Source: Rutpela maculata (lineage: Eukaryota; Arthropoda; Insecta; Coleoptera; Cerambycidae). Taken from it: a stretch of 64,000 nucleotides of DNA. Positions within the stretch are counted from its first letter, which is position 1. Every line of letters starts with the position of its first letter. Below are positions 1-11,779 of this stretch, piece after piece. A program made the position numbers and the translations under genes. Location of the stretch: positions 15,644,277 through 15,708,276 of the forward strand of contig OW386289.2 of assembly GCA_936432065.2 (NCBI GenBank), in the 5' to 3' direction. The notes under the pieces were generated by a model. It was not told the DNA's origin, did no database searches, and was given only the letters and a program-made list of their open reading frames with translations.

Positions 1-878
1 TTACTTTCAATTTAAAAAGCCCACGCTAGTTTCTTAGGTCACATTAGATTAGATATGAATTAGCGACATGTATAACAGCTCCCTCTACTGAAGGCTGGAG
101 TATGTAACACCATGATACTAAGAAAGTAAGATACGCTCTCACGCATACCTCCCCTTACCGCAGTCTCCGCTGTTACGTCACGTAAAAGTCAACTAGTTTA
201 GCGGTCAATTTTTATATTAGATGTAAACTAGAATTACCTTAACCGAAGTGTTTGGAAGCTTATCCCTCAATGAAATGAGAAATTACGATTCTTTTGGTTG
301 ATCGAGACAAAAGATAGAATCCAAAAATGTGAGAAAATTGAAGAATAATAGATTCAATTATTCTTTCGTTTAACTTGCCCTAACTCCGAAACGGGCCAAC
401 GAGTTAATCTCAAATTTTTACTACGTCATGACTCTATATCTGTTAATAAAAGGTGTTAATATGAAGGTAAAAGTAAAAGAATTAATAAGTAAAGAAAATA
501 TGATTTTTTTTCTAAGACCATGTCGCTAAACTGTGAAATTTTACAGGCTCTAATAAGACAAGCGAGAAACTTTTTTATCTTTCGAATTAGATACCAAGTA
601 TATTGAGGACGTATGAAGGTAAAGGATGGAGCTAACTTTTTTATTTGAAACTTTTTTTTCTAGGACTAACAGTTTTCGAGAAAGTTGCAATTAAGTATAC
701 GGAACGCCCTCGCTAACGATACATCAGCGCAGAGAATGCGGTGTGAGAAATAACTACGTTAGTGTTGTTTCATGAAATCGAATTCAGATTTTCTTGAGAT
801 TTTTCAGCAAATCAATAGAGGGTTATTAAATATTTGTAATAATTACCATGAGAGAACACATGAGAGAACACATTGATA
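1..878. other. Non-coding AT-rich sequence
   Basis: I see no gene, repeat or RNA here. The only open frames are short and composed of AT-rich codons. Confidence 0.5.
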
Positions 879-1059
879 CCGTGCGTGTAATTTCCCATTA
901 GGCATGTACATTCACGTAGCGCGAGAAATATGACAACACCGGCAGCCGTAAATTCATCCGTCGGTGGGCATCCCAGCTCTGTTATTTCATTTCAGCCAGC
1001 TGGCACACGCGATGTTGTAATTCTTACTCCCCATGCCTAGCCCGCGACTACACACACGG
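879..1059 (+). mobile_element. 181-bp MITE, copy 1
   Basis: A short non-coding element with terminal inverted repeats CCGTGCGTGT / ACACACACGG. The same sequence occurs in inverse orientation at 32222-32402, with exactly the same length. The left end is preceded by TA, as expected for a Tc1/mariner-type target; the right TA is not preserved. No coding capacity. Confidence 0.75.
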
Positions 1060-1700
1060 GATATCCTGCGCTATTAAATTAAGTCATACTGCGAAAACAG
1101 TATTTTGCAGATGCAACATGTTTTTCATAATAGAAACATTAAAGAATCCGGCAATTTATTTCGAAATAACAGAAAAAATATTTTTCATTCTTGACTGTTT
1201 GTCTATTTTCCTGAATAGCGTTAGATTAATGCACTGTTTCATAATTAAACTAATTAAAGTAGTATATTATTTACTACTACTATTTATTGTGTTTAATTAA
1301 ACGAATGAAAATTTAATATTAAATAAAAACAAAATAAATAGCTTATAACCCGTTGAAAAATCAACGGTGCAAAAGATCATACGAGCTTGCATCAATTATT
1401 TTGGAGGTGTTTTCACAAACATTTAAATCCACAACGGCCTTATGCAAAATGAAAAGTGCTGACAGAAGCAGTCATAGAATTCTATGATATTAAAAAGTAA
1501 AATTGCCTGCAATCAGCTTTCTAGGTCTTATATTACGGTTTTCGATGTATTTTTAGGTAGATATTGGACACGGGACTGTCGCGGGCGCGGGCTCTATTTG
1601 AAGTTGACTAGAGGGTGACGCTATGCGCACAACAGGTCAAAAGCTGGTACTCGTACCGAGCGTATCTTATATTTCATAGTATCATGATGTAACACTAAAC
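1060..1700. other. Non-coding sequence
   Basis: No gene seen. The 60-codon frame at 1118-1300 is a hydrophobic AT-rich chance frame without recognisable domain. A short (GT)n run lies near 1720. Confidence 0.4.
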
Positions 1701-2760
1701 TTTCATAAGTTTTAATTATGTGTGTGTGTGTGTTTTAAATGTACATTCCTCGTATGAAACCTATTAGAATACGTAAGTTTTTATAGTATTTGAAATACAA
1801 AGTTTTTTTATAAGTTCTAAATGTGGTCTGATGTGCGGCTATTTGAAATATGTTTTTAATGTGAATTTCTTGCCTGAGGTTTATCAGCATTTGCATATAT
1901 TGGGGGAAATGCGAAGTTTTTATAATATTTGCTGCGTACAATGGATTTTTAATGTAAATTACCTATATGGAGTCTATCAGTAGTTATATGTATTAGTATA
2001 TTTAAGTTTTTATAGTATTCGAAATACAAAGTTTTTTATAAGTTCTGAATATGGTTTGATGTGGCTATTTGAGATGTGTTTTTAATGTAAATTCCTTACC
2101 TGAGGTCTATCAACATTTGCATATATTAATAGGAAATACGAAGTTTTTATAATATTTGCTGCGTACAATGGGTTTTTAATGTAAATTCCCTATAAGGTCT
2201 ATCAGTAGTTATACGTTTTCACGGTAATTGAAATATGAAGTGTTATAGATATTTTATATGTATTTGAAAAGTATTTTTAATGAAAATTCTTCATACGAGG
2301 CCTATCAGTATTTGTAAGTTCTTATATGGTGTTTGAAATACGAAGATTTTAAGTGGTTCAGATGTGTTTAAGTTCTTGAAGTATTTGAAATGTGTTTTGA
2401 ATGTAAATTCCTTGCCTGAAGTCTATCAACGCGTGCACGTTTTAATAATAAACACGAAGTTTTTATAACATTCTATGAGGATATGCAATGGGACTTTAAA
2501 GTAAATTCTCTGAATGAACTCTATCGGTATATTTATAAGTATTTATGGTAATTAAATTTTGCGAAGTTTTATAGGTTCTTATATGAATTTGAAAGATATT
2601 AATGTAAACTCTCAGTACGAGGCCTATAAGTATTTATAAGTTTTTATGGCGTTTGAAACATGAAAATTTTATGGATTCTGTGAGTTTTTAATGTATATTC
2701 CTCGCTTGAGGTCTATTGTAAAACTTTTATGCTTTTATGGGAATAACAGGGTTTTCTAAA
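1700..2760. repeat. Diverged tandem minisatellite, about 230-bp period
   Basis: Blocks built around AATGTAAATTCC, GTCTATCAGTA and TTTTTATAGTATTTGAAATAC recur head to tail. The best pair starts near 1779 and near 2008. Inside each unit a shorter subrepeat of about 80 bp (AATGTAAATT plus GAGGTCTATCAG) is visible, so this is a higher-order array. No coding sequence. Confidence 0.7.
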
Positions 2761-2939
2761 ATACAATGTGTATATACTTGCAATGGATTTTAATCTTATA
2801 ATGAATTTTAATGTAAATTATATGAAATTTATTGTATTAGTAAGTTTAGTTTAGTAAGTATTGTAACTTTTTGAGATTGACTACTATTGAAATCCCATGA
2901 AAAATTTTCAAATTAATAGTTGTAAATAATACTTTTCAA

Positions 2940-3790
2940 TTGGTGCACTGAGAAATTCTTATTAAATTCTTATATAAAACTAAACTAATAATAACACTTC
3001 AAATCTTATATATACTAATTATTTCTTATTAAATGTTATAAAATTCATTCCTGGTTTCCTGATGAAACATTATTAGTTTTACTACTATTGGAACCCCATG
3101 AACACTAATCAAATGAATAGTCGTAAATCATTATTAATACTTTTTAACAGATGTCCCTATAAATCCTTATTAAATTCTTATATAAACTAAACTGATATGC
3201 ATGAAGTCTTATAAAAATAAGTACAAATATATTCTTATAAAAATGTATAAAATGCCTACTAGGAACTTCTTGGTATATCTTTTCAATTTCATTACTCTTC
3301 AGATTCCAAAAAAACTCACAAAAGTATTCGATAATACCTTATTCATAATTTTTAACATGCATCCTAACACGTTTCCATTAAATTCTTATATAAACTAAAC
3401 TGATATATACCTATGAAATCTTATAAAAATAAGTACAAATATATCCTTATAAAAATGTATAAAATGTCTACTAGGAACTCCTTAGTATATCTTTTCAATT
3501 TCATTACTCTTCAGATCCCATAAAAAACCACAAAAATATTCGATGTAATACCTTATTAACACTTTTTAATACGTATCCTTATAAATCCTCATTAAATTAT
3601 TATATAAACTAAACTGATACATATCTTACAAAAAGATCTTACAAAAACCATATACTAATTGTTTCTTATAAAAGATTACAGAACTCGTATTTAATTTTAC
3701 TGATGAAACCTTTTCAGTTTCAACACTATTCAGATCCCATGAGAACTTATCAACTTAAAAGTTGTAATGCCATATAAAAACTGTTTTTAG
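2940..3790. repeat. Tandem repeat, about 220-bp period
   Basis: Two clear units (about 3180-3400 and 3400-3620) share TATAAACTAAACTGATA, AATAAGTACAAATATAT and CTACTAGGAACT, flanked by more diverged units on both sides. The reading frame at 3201-3398 is a product of the repeat and not a gene. Confidence 0.75.
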
Positions 3791-4705
3791 TATAAATACT
3801 TATGGAAACATACCAATAACAACATGGGTATTCCAACTCAATTAAGGCTCCTTTAGATACTTATTCATCCCAATATAATTTCTATATGGCAAAATTAATG
3901 TACTGTATAAAACCTTATAAACCAGATAGGTTCTTATGATTACCCATAAAAAATGTATAATTATCTATAAGTTTGAAATAGGATTTTTTGACAGGGGAGT
4001 GTCGAGTGATTAAGATTCAGCCGATGATGATGGAGAAGATTCCGATTACCTGGAAGCATGAGGTGGCGTAAATGATAACTGTTCCTATTTTTTTGTATTA
4101 CTTTTTATAGCCGTAATTGAATAAAATTACAATTTAATAAATGAGACCAATTCAATTCAAGCTCTACAATCCAATCCATATGCGACTTTTTTAATACATT
4201 TAAGCAATCGTTTTATTTTATTGGTGTGTCTCTACACAGCAATTTTGTTTTTATAGCAATAATAACAAACAGTGAAGTATATGCTTTATAATGCATTTAA
4301 ATGAAGCTTCAATAAAACTGTTTTATGGTGGTGGTAGCGAATTTTTTTAGAGACTGTCGAATTGTTTATAGGTACAATTATTTTGTAATGGTTGCCATAA
4401 GCTTTACAGAATATCAACAGATGGTGCCAGTTTTACATTTATAGCTGTCGTAATAACGTTTTGAAAGTGTTTCTGAGAGTAATGTTGTTTTATAAACGTT
4501 GTGTCGAAAACATTTCTGCAGCTTTTATAAAATACCAACATTGCTAGTTGGGAAAGTTAACTGTTTCGAGATATGTCAAACTAAATTTCAAGGCATTCTT
4601 TGTGTGAAAGGATTTCCTAATAAAATGTTGTAAATGCACGTTGATTTTTAAGTATACATTACTGGAGAACGGCTCAGTTTATCGAAATGCATAAGAATAC
4701 CTTTT
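3791..4705. other. Non-coding sequence
   Basis: No gene or recognisable element seen. Confidence 0.4.
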
Positions 4706-5380
4706 TACTTCCACGTCCAGTGGAAGTATAGTAATGACAAAAAAATGTTCAAAAATTTTTATTGTTCAAATAGGCTTAAAATGTCATGAAACGTCGAGAT
4801 TTCAAGTTTGAGCGAAAAAATATTTCTATCTGTCTGTAACTTTTTTTTGTGCGCACGTTTATTCTGGAACAGTTTAAGATATTGACTTGAAATTTGGTAC
4901 ACATATGTACTTTAACGAGATCTGGAACTAGATTATATTTTCATGTTGTTCCGATGAAGGGTAGGGGGATAAATTGGGGTAAATTTGGGGTAAATGGGTA
5001 AATAAAGCAGGTAAGAATCCATAAAATTGGTATTTAGTATATACAAGAGAAGCTAAGGTCTCAAAAAAATTTTTGGCATTAGCCACCCCCATTACCACCC
5101 CCACCCCCCTTATTAAAGGGGATGAAAAAAATTGTGATTTAGTGTATGTACAAGAACCAAAAACCTCAAAATATTTTTTTACTTCATCCACCCCCACTAC
5201 CACCCCTTTCACCACCCCCACCCCACTATCGATGTGGGGTATCGTTTTATGGGTTTTTGGGGTAGAGGATTTCAAATATTATATTATTAAAGTTCCATAA
5301 ACAATTATTTCCACATACAAAGTTTTTTCGTTGTGATTGACTTGGATGTGGAAGTAGTGATTCCTTGGGCAGCCGTTTTT
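4706..5380 (-). repeat. TACTTCC-family repeat, copy A
   Basis: One of six copies in the window of a non-coding element of about 690 bp. Ends carry an inverted TACTTCCAC(A/G)TCCAG motif, and one end has an additional conserved tail with CCCAAGGAATCAC. Between them lie a TCTGT microsatellite (short in this copy), the block GACTTGAAATTTGGTACACA, and strand-biased GGTGG/CCACC tracts. The reading frames at 4928-5300 are shadows of the GGTGG tracts. Confidence 0.8.
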
Positions 5381-5698
5381 GTTTCTAATGATCTGAGAAT
5401 AATTGTTTTATAAGAGTTTTTAGAAATACCGGTGTAAAAAATAAAAAAGTTACGTGTAAATGACTGTCAGCCTAAGGAGATGCTACGATTTAACTGATAC
5501 TATGTAAACTGGCATCCAGACGGGCTGTATCCAAATTTAAAATATTAATTTTATATTTTGAGGAGGTCGGAAGATATTACAGAAAAACTGATTTTCATTA
5601 CCTCCCTTTAAAGGAATATAACTCCCTTATTATTCGTTTTCGAAAATAATTTTATATAATAGATTGCCTTTATTTTTGGACGTGCTATCAGCCATAGA
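5381..5698. other. Non-coding spacer
   Basis: No gene seen between the repeat and the hAT-like element. Confidence 0.4.
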
Positions 5699-6149
5699 CA
5701 GGGCCGGGCCCAGGGGCGGGTAGGGGGGAGCCCCCCCAAAGTTCAGGCAGTTGGTTCAAAGGCGGTTGGCGTTGGCTAAATCTAACTAATCATCACATAC
5801 AAATATATAATTTGAATTTTACACTAACTCCCACAATCGCGAAATTAACACAATAATTATTATTAAGCGATTGGCCACCCTGTAAATATTTTGTTTTATC
5901 AGTAGTGTGTTTTCCATTGATTACACGACACGGAATCCCTATTTTTAATATTAATTTATTATACATAAATTCATTTACTAAAAATACTAGAACTAGCAAT
6001 GATTTTTAAATACATTCTATATGTTTCTACTACTGATCTAATATAATATTATCAGGTATACGTACCTATTAGTTTTGTTTGGTAGTATTTTGATATTGTG
6101 ATATTAGACAACAAAGTCTAACTTGGTATTTACGGAACTTTTTCCTGTT

Positions 6150-6280
6150 TCCACCTATTGTAATTATTTTTTATTGTATTGATGACTTTGGTCAATCATT
6201 TCGACGTGTCCCACACTATGTTACTGTATGGTCTTTTGGACAATAAAGTTTATCATTATTATTATTATTATTATTCTTTT
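6150..6280 (+). mobile_element. Possible LINE 3' tail with (ATT)n
   Basis: The segment ends in an AATAAAG signal followed by a run of ATT triplets, as the I-type LINE tails at 28657 and 39606 do. No coding part is attached, so this is a suggestion only. Confidence 0.3.
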
Positions 6281-6760
6281 TCTTTACTTTGTTTAGGCTA
6301 ATTTTTTTTTATTTTTAATATGATCAAAGACCTATTTTTGTTTAACAGTTCTTATTTTTTTATTTTATTAAACCAAGGATTTTTTAAATTTCTTTTAAGT
6401 AGTAAGTATTAGGTTTAGGTACATGATGATCCAATAATGATTGAACAAAGCCGTTTTTCAAACGATACAAATGTTTATGTCGAAAACCAAAAAAGCCATT
6501 CGATATATTTTTTTCCGCAGAAACCGAAAATTATCATAAACGAAAACAAATAAATTGAAAACAAAAGATTTATGACACAAAAATACAGAGTTCGGGCTCA
6601 TATGGAAAACCTGAAGAGCGTGGAAAATTCAGGGAATTTCAAAAATCCTAAGAAAATCATGGAAATCTCAGTGAATTTTAAATATTTCGCAAAAATCATG
6701 GAATTTTGAGTCACAATATGAAAAACAATAAACTACTTACGAGTTCCTACTGTTATTATA

Positions 6761-7330
6761 CTCTTCGCAAATACGAAAACGAAGAGTATATTGCATTTAA
6801 TCGGCACATTTCTAAAACCGTAAATATCGCCCGCAAACAAAAAAATGTTCATATCATTGTGTTAGTGAAGGAATTCTGAACAACTTTCAAAATGTCAGTC
6901 TGTCCGTCCGTCCGTCCGTCCGTCACGTTTCTTGTAAGCACGATAACTCAAAAATCCGATTGTACTGAAATTTGGACAGTAAGTTAGTGTTAGCTAGAGG
7001 AAGAATCCTATTGTTTTTGAACAAAATCGATCAGTAAAAAAAATGTTATTACTTAATGATTAAAATTTGAAATTTTTTTTATTCTTATGTTTTTGTAATT
7101 GAATAGAAATCTGGTGAAATGATATTTCATTTTAATATTTAAATATTTATATATTTTACAAATATACATTTCATAATGTAATATACAACCGTGGAAATAT
7201 GATTTTAGCTCGTCTCTTATAATGTAAAAATTTACATTTTTTTACGTGTTAAGTGGTGGTGTAGTTCTTACGCTTTTGACTCGGAATCCAAGGATCCCGG
7301 GTTCGAAACCCAAATGGGGTACGGTATAGT
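6761..7330 (+). repeat. Repeat unit 1 with (GTCC)n and tRNA-like segment
   Basis: Starts with a short palindrome ACTCTTCG..CGAAGAGT, then a block repeated in unit 2 (GATCGGCACATTTCTAAAA-like, GAATTCTGAACAACTTTC, a GTCC microsatellite, CACGTTTCTTGTAAGCACGA). It ends with a tRNA-like stretch. Unit 2 follows directly at about 7340. Confidence 0.7.
7253..7322 (+). repeat. tRNA-like (SINE-head) segment 1
   Basis: An A-box-like TGGTGTAGTTCTTA and a B-box GGTTCGAAACC are spaced as in a tRNA gene. An anticodon arm with one mismatch can be drawn, with a 7-nt loop reading CGG at the anticodon position (proline). The acceptor stem does not pair well. I read it as a tRNA-derived SINE head and not a functional tRNA gene. 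Confidence 0.5.
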
Positions 7331-7453
7331 TTTCTTTATTTTTATTATACTCTTGTATTTGATCGGCACATTTCTAAAATCGTAAATATCGCTCGTAGAG
7401 AAAAAATTTTCATATCATTGTGTTAGTGAACGAATTCTGAACAACTTTCAAAA

Positions 7454-7562
7454 TGTCCGTCTGTTCGTCCGTCCGTCCGTCCGTCCGTCCGTCCGTCCGT
7501 CCGTCCGTCCGTCCGTCCGTCTGTCCGTCCGTCCGTCCGTCCGTCCGTCCGTCCGTCCGTCA
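7454..7562. repeat. (CCGT)n microsatellite, about 105 bp
   Basis: Nearly pure CCGT repeats, with a single CTGT variant. A short version of five to six repeats is at 6900-6924 in unit 1, so the array expanded after the duplication. Confidence 0.95.
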
Positions 7563-7896
7563 CGTTTCTTGTAAGCACGATAACTTAAGAAAGAAAAGTC
7601 CGATTGGATTGAAATTTAGAAAGTAAGTTAGTGTTAGCTATAGGAAGAACCCTATTTTTGAAGAAAATCGATCGGTAAATAAAAAAGTTATTAATTATTT
7701 AATTAAAAAAAAACACATATTCTCTTAATTTTTGTCGATTGTACTAAAATGGAAATCTTGCGAAATATTATTTCCATAATATATTTTTTTTTTGTTTATG
7801 GATTTTACTAATATATTCCATAAAAATAGGAGTTGAAATATGTATGATTGTTGAAAGATATATATATCACAGACAATCAATTTTCCTAGCAATATG

Positions 7897-7966
7897 TGGT
7901 GACGCAGCGGCTAGAGTTTTGCGTTGCAATCCAAAAGTCCCGTGTTCGAATCCCGCACAGGTTGAG
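7897..7966 (+). repeat. tRNA-like (SINE-head) segment 2
   Basis: A-box-like TGGTGACGCAGCGGCTAGA and B-box GTGTTCGAATCCC at tRNA spacing. The loop at the anticodon position reads TGC (alanine), but the stem is poor. It differs strongly from segment 1 although the repeat bodies are alike. Confidence 0.5.
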
Positions 7967-8680
7967 TATTTTTTTTTTCATTTTTTTTTTTTCATATAAT
8001 TTTTTTCACAACAAAGATGGTATCACAAAATTTAGGATGTCTAAAAACTAACATTATTTACAAGAAAACTGCGAAGAGTATCCTATAGAATGTGTAACAA
8101 TTATATAAAAAGTTCAGTGATCAGGCGAAGAGTACGTTTTTAGCTTGTTTTAAATTATTTTTAAATTGCAACCTTCTATTCATTCGCTGACGATTTTATG
8201 AAACAAAGTATTTTTTTTTATAAAATCGAAAATTAAAGTAAAAATCACCACATATTAATAATTATTATTATTTGTCATTGAAAAACATTTATTTTATCAT
8301 GGAAAACCTGGAAAATTCAGGGATTTTTTTCAGCTACGTGAAGTCTGAACCTTGAAATAGCATATTTTATATTCGTTTTTTTATTATAACTTCTTGATTC
8401 GGCGGAAAAAATACATCAAATGGTAATTTTAGTTTTTGTTATAAACGGTTCTATCGACGGAAAAATGTCCTTGTTCCGTCTTTGGTTACGGCACCCTGTA
8501 CATTGTACATAGTGAATTTGAATTCGATTTAAATTTATTAGTCTTAGTAGCTTTTCCCATATAAAGTTTTTATTTTATTGAAATTATGCGATGTAAAGGA
8601 TATAAGTTGGCTTTTTTTTTCTTCTCCCCCCCCCCCCCCCCCCCCAAAGTAGTAGGCTTCAGTACGGCCCTGGCCACAGA

Positions 8681-9234
8681 ATTTCGGGAGACAATTTTAG
8701 ACCATCGTGTATATTCACATAAGGCTTGTTCCTTTAAATAAATTAATTTAGTGCAGAGATAATAACACAGAGTGATAAAATATAGTATTTAATAAGCAAA
8801 ATAATATAAACAATAGTACAGATCTAAACAATATGAATTAGAAAATTGTGCAGTAGCCAATAGTACAGTGCTTAGAGGTAAAAAATATGTAAAATTTAGA
8901 AATAATCTCATATTATGTATCTATAATTTTTCATTTTGGGTTAATATTGTAGTAAAATGTATCGTCATCAGTTTCTATATGGTCCGAATACTTACTCTTA
9001 CCGTCAAGGGGTGAAAATTACCTCTAAATTTAGATATGGCGATTTCGTGCTTAACAAACTAATTTCGTAATTCGACAATTTCTCTTACATCCCCGAAATC
9101 AAATCAAAAAAATTTGATAAGCTTTTAGAGACAATTTTATAGAACTAGACTATTGAAAAGTCAACAAAAGTTTTTTTTTGATTGTCACACAAATAAAAAT
9201 ATTTTCTTTCTTTTGTTCTCAGTAACCTAGTATC
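8681..9234. other. Non-coding sequence
   Basis: No gene seen. Confidence 0.4.
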
Positions 9235-9452
9235 CAAGCCTGTATCTAGAAAGTGCTTTCAGGGCGGGCAAACAATTTTTCAGGACGGGCCCGTAAAAAA
9301 AGTCCCAAAAATTTTACAATTTTTACCCAATCTCTTTCAAAATATTAAAAAGACAGTTAAAATTGCCCCCATTATGATCACCGTAGGTCGGGCGAAACTT
9401 ATTCCAGGACGGGCAGTGCCCGTCCTGCCCCCCCCCTCTAGCTACAGGCCTG
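9235..9452. mobile_element. hAT-type MITE, 218 bp
   Basis: Terminal repeats CAAGCCTGTATCTAGA and, in reverse complement, CAGGCCTGTAGCTAGA. It is flanked by CTAGTATC and CTAGTGTC, a 7-of-8 match typical of an 8-bp hAT target-site duplication. Inside, a GGACGGGC motif occurs in both orientations. No coding capacity. Confidence 0.8.
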
Positions 9453-9840
9453 CTAGTGTCATTTTATAGTCGTCTCTAACAGCCTATCAGAAAAATTTTT
9501 CAATCGGTTTAGGGATGTAGGAGAAATTACGTTCACGACGTGCCCACCTTAATATTTGAAAAAGTATTTAGAATTTATTTTTGGAACGTAGGATATTCAT
9601 GTTTTTGGGATAACTGATTACAAATCTGAAGCCAAAATTAAAAAATTCAAAATGACGGCTTCAAAATGACGCACGAAATTTTGTTTCTAAAGCAAATGTT
9701 TTAAACAGATAAAAGAAATAAGCATCTAGGTGATTAACGAAAAACAGCATTTTTGAAAAAAATTATTACTGGATCATTACAATAATAAAATGGCGGCATG
9801 TCATTAAAAAAATGTGAAAACGCACATTATTTCGGCCATA

Positions 9841-10517
9841 ACTTCGTCCACATCTAGTGAAAGTATTATAGTAATGGCAAAAATAATTTTGAAAATTTTT
9901 ATTGTTCAGATAGGCTTAGAATGTCATGAAACGTCGAGATTTTAAGTTTAAGCGAAAAAAATTCTGTCTGTCTGTCGATCTGTGTGTCGGTCTGTCTGTA
10001 ACTTTTTTTTTGTGCGCTTGATTACTCTGGAACCGTTTAAGATATTGACTTAAAATTTGGTACACGTATGTACTTTAGCAGGATCTGGAACTAGATTCTA
10101 TTTTCATCTTATCCCGTCGAAGGGTTGGGGGGTACATTGGGGTAAATGGGGGGTAAATAGGTAAATCAAGCAGGTAAGTGTCCATAAATTGGCATTTAGT
10201 ATATACAAGAGAAGCTAAGGTCTCAAAATTTTTTTTGGCACTAGCCACCCCCATTACCACCCCCACCCATTATTAAAGGAAATGGAAAAAAAAATGATTT
10301 AGTGTGTGTACAAGAACCAAAAACCTCAAAATACTTTTTTACTTCATCCACTCCAGTTACCACCCCCCTATCACCACCCCCATCCCTCTGCCGATGTGGG
10401 ATATCATTTTAGTTCCATAAACAATTATTTCCACATACAAAATTTTTTCGTTGTGAGAGACTTGGTGGATATAGAAAATCTGGATGTGGAAGTAGTGATT
10501 CCTTGGGCAGCGGTTTT
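9841..10517 (-). repeat. TACTTCC-family repeat, copy B
   Basis: Same block order and orientation as copy A. The terminal motif is degraded at the left end (TCCACATCTAGTGAAAG) and intact at the right (CTGGATGTGGAAGTA). Confidence 0.8.
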
Positions 10518-11362
10518 TTTATGATACAGAAACAAATAGAATATCATTTTAAAGATTGATTAATTATCTTTTTCTGCGACTATTGAATAATTCATTTATT
10601 ACAGATACTTTTTTGAACAAGTAATGGGGCTCATTGCTCACGGCTGTGGGTAACAATTCATTACTTAATGGGCTAGAATCAGTCACAAGAGTTCATCTTC
10701 ATTACTCAACAGTTGTGGAACAATCACAAAAGACGATTGAAAGTTCAAAAATATCGCGTACTTATGCCATCACTCAATTGAATCTGTCACGCAAATGTCA
10801 ATCTGTCATACATTGGGGTCTTTTCCTATTTTTTTTTTATTGAATAATATCATAGAATATGTAGAAACAAGCCTTCCAATACAGATTTCCGCGAAAATAA
10901 TTATCAAATTTTTGAGAAAACAGAAGTTATAATAAGTGGAGCAACAGGTGTTTTAAATTGGTGACGTCGTTAAACTTGCCGGTGACGTAGTTGAACTGTA
11001 TATATTGGTTGATAGAATGTTTTTATACAAAACAATGTGGTGTTGCCAAGTTGAAATTCCTTCTCTAGTTCTAGTGAGGATGTTTGAAGAAAACAGGAGT
11101 ATAAAGCTTATTTATTAAATCAATTTTAATATATTTATCCACGAAATTTAATTTTCTTATGTAAAAAATAATAATAGGCGTGAATTATTAATATTTTAAA
11201 TAATTTTTAATGCCCATTAGATTTTTGAAAACATATTTAGCAAAACATGACAACAATGTCAACGGCCAGTCAAATGACAGATGTGTTCTGACGATCGTGT
11301 TGATTTAAAACATTTCAATTTATTTTATCGAGGTATTTGCTGTTATTTTAAAATAATAGATA
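10518..11362. other. Non-coding sequence
   Basis: No recognisable gene. It precedes the THAP-like exon and may include its promoter, but I see no defined signal. Confidence 0.35.
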
Positions 11363-11538
11363 ATGTCGTCGAAAAGATGTTTTATAAAAAGTTGTGGAAA
11401 CACATAAGTGCGTGGGAAAAAATGTTTGTAACTGTTCCAAGAAATATGGATATTCGAAGAACTTGGTGGCATGCTTCAAATAATTCTGATCCCATCCCTT
11501 CAGGTTCGTTTATATTTTGTTATGAAGATCATTTTGAA
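11363..11538 (+). pseudogene. THAP-type zinc-finger exon, frameshifted
   Basis: The start MSSKRCFIKSCGN has the THAP CxxxxC motif. Two bases further than expected, the frame changes and continues as FVTVPRNMDIRRTWWHAS and then FCYEDHFE, giving the conserved Trp and the C-x2-H pair of a THAP (C2CH) DNA-binding domain. An in-frame TAA lies between the halves, so a 2-bp insertion has broken the gene. The exon ends at a GTAAGT donor (11539 on), exactly where insect THAP genes often carry an intron. THAP domains occur in host regulators and in P-element-like transposases; which one this was cannot be told. Confidence 0.6.
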
Positions 11539-11616
11539 GTAAGTTTAAACCAGTTCTATAGATCCAAAATACACTTACTAATAATAAGTGTACTTACATA
11601 CTTCTAGAAGTGTTTA

Positions 11617-11745
11617 CCTTTGCGTTTTCACATTTTTCACGTTTGCTGACAAAAAATCCAAATTTTGTTTATAGAAAGAATCTATCATGTCGTAATCAAC
11701 TTTGGGCAGATTGGATGAATCTCCTTTCACAAAATTCAACTCCAT
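11617..11745 (-). CDS. Short ORF, possibly a broken exon of a transposon gene
   Basis: A 42-codon frame starting MELNFVKGDSSNLPKVD and ending NVKTQR. Its stop overlaps a GTAAAC donor-like site, so it could be a coding exon. The pattern (KVD..MI..FY..N, then NVK) recalls the N-terminal part of proteins with SWIM and YqaJ-like domains encoded by insect transposons, but this is from memory of the family and weak. It lies divergent to the THAP-like exon at 11363, about 80 bp past its donor. Confidence 0.3.
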
Positions 11746-11779
11746 CTTAACAGTTTATTGATAAAATATAAAAAAACGA

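Larger units (their letters stand above)
7340..8000 (+). repeat. Repeat unit 2 with long (CCGT)n and tRNA-like segment
   Basis: Same order of blocks as unit 1: GATCGGCACATTTCTAAAA, GAATTCTGAACAACTTTC, microsatellite, CACGTTTCTTGTAAGCACGATAA, then a tRNA-like stretch at 7897-7966. The two units sit head to tail. Confidence 0.7.
5699..8672. mobile_element. hAT-like non-autonomous element, 2974 bp
   Basis: The outer ends are CAGGGCCG and CGGCCCTG, followed inwards by C- or G-runs. Flanks GCCATAGA (5691-5698) and GCCACAGA (8673-8680) match at 7 of 8 positions, which fits an old 8-bp target-site duplication. The TIR and the 8-bp duplication point to the hAT superfamily. No transposase is visible; the inside holds other repeats (6761-8150). 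The run of C at about 8627-8645 belongs to the right end. Confidence 0.65.

Noticed and set aside
5073..5300. Open frames on both strands in the GGTGG tracts
   Set aside because: They recur in every TACTTCC repeat copy, have no domain and follow low-complexity sequence.
7253..7322. Functional tRNA gene
   Set aside because: Promoter boxes are present but stems are poor and the segment belongs to a repeated unit.
7454..7562. Possible CRISPR-like or regular array
   Set aside because: Simple CCGT microsatellite without spacers; the genome is eukaryotic.
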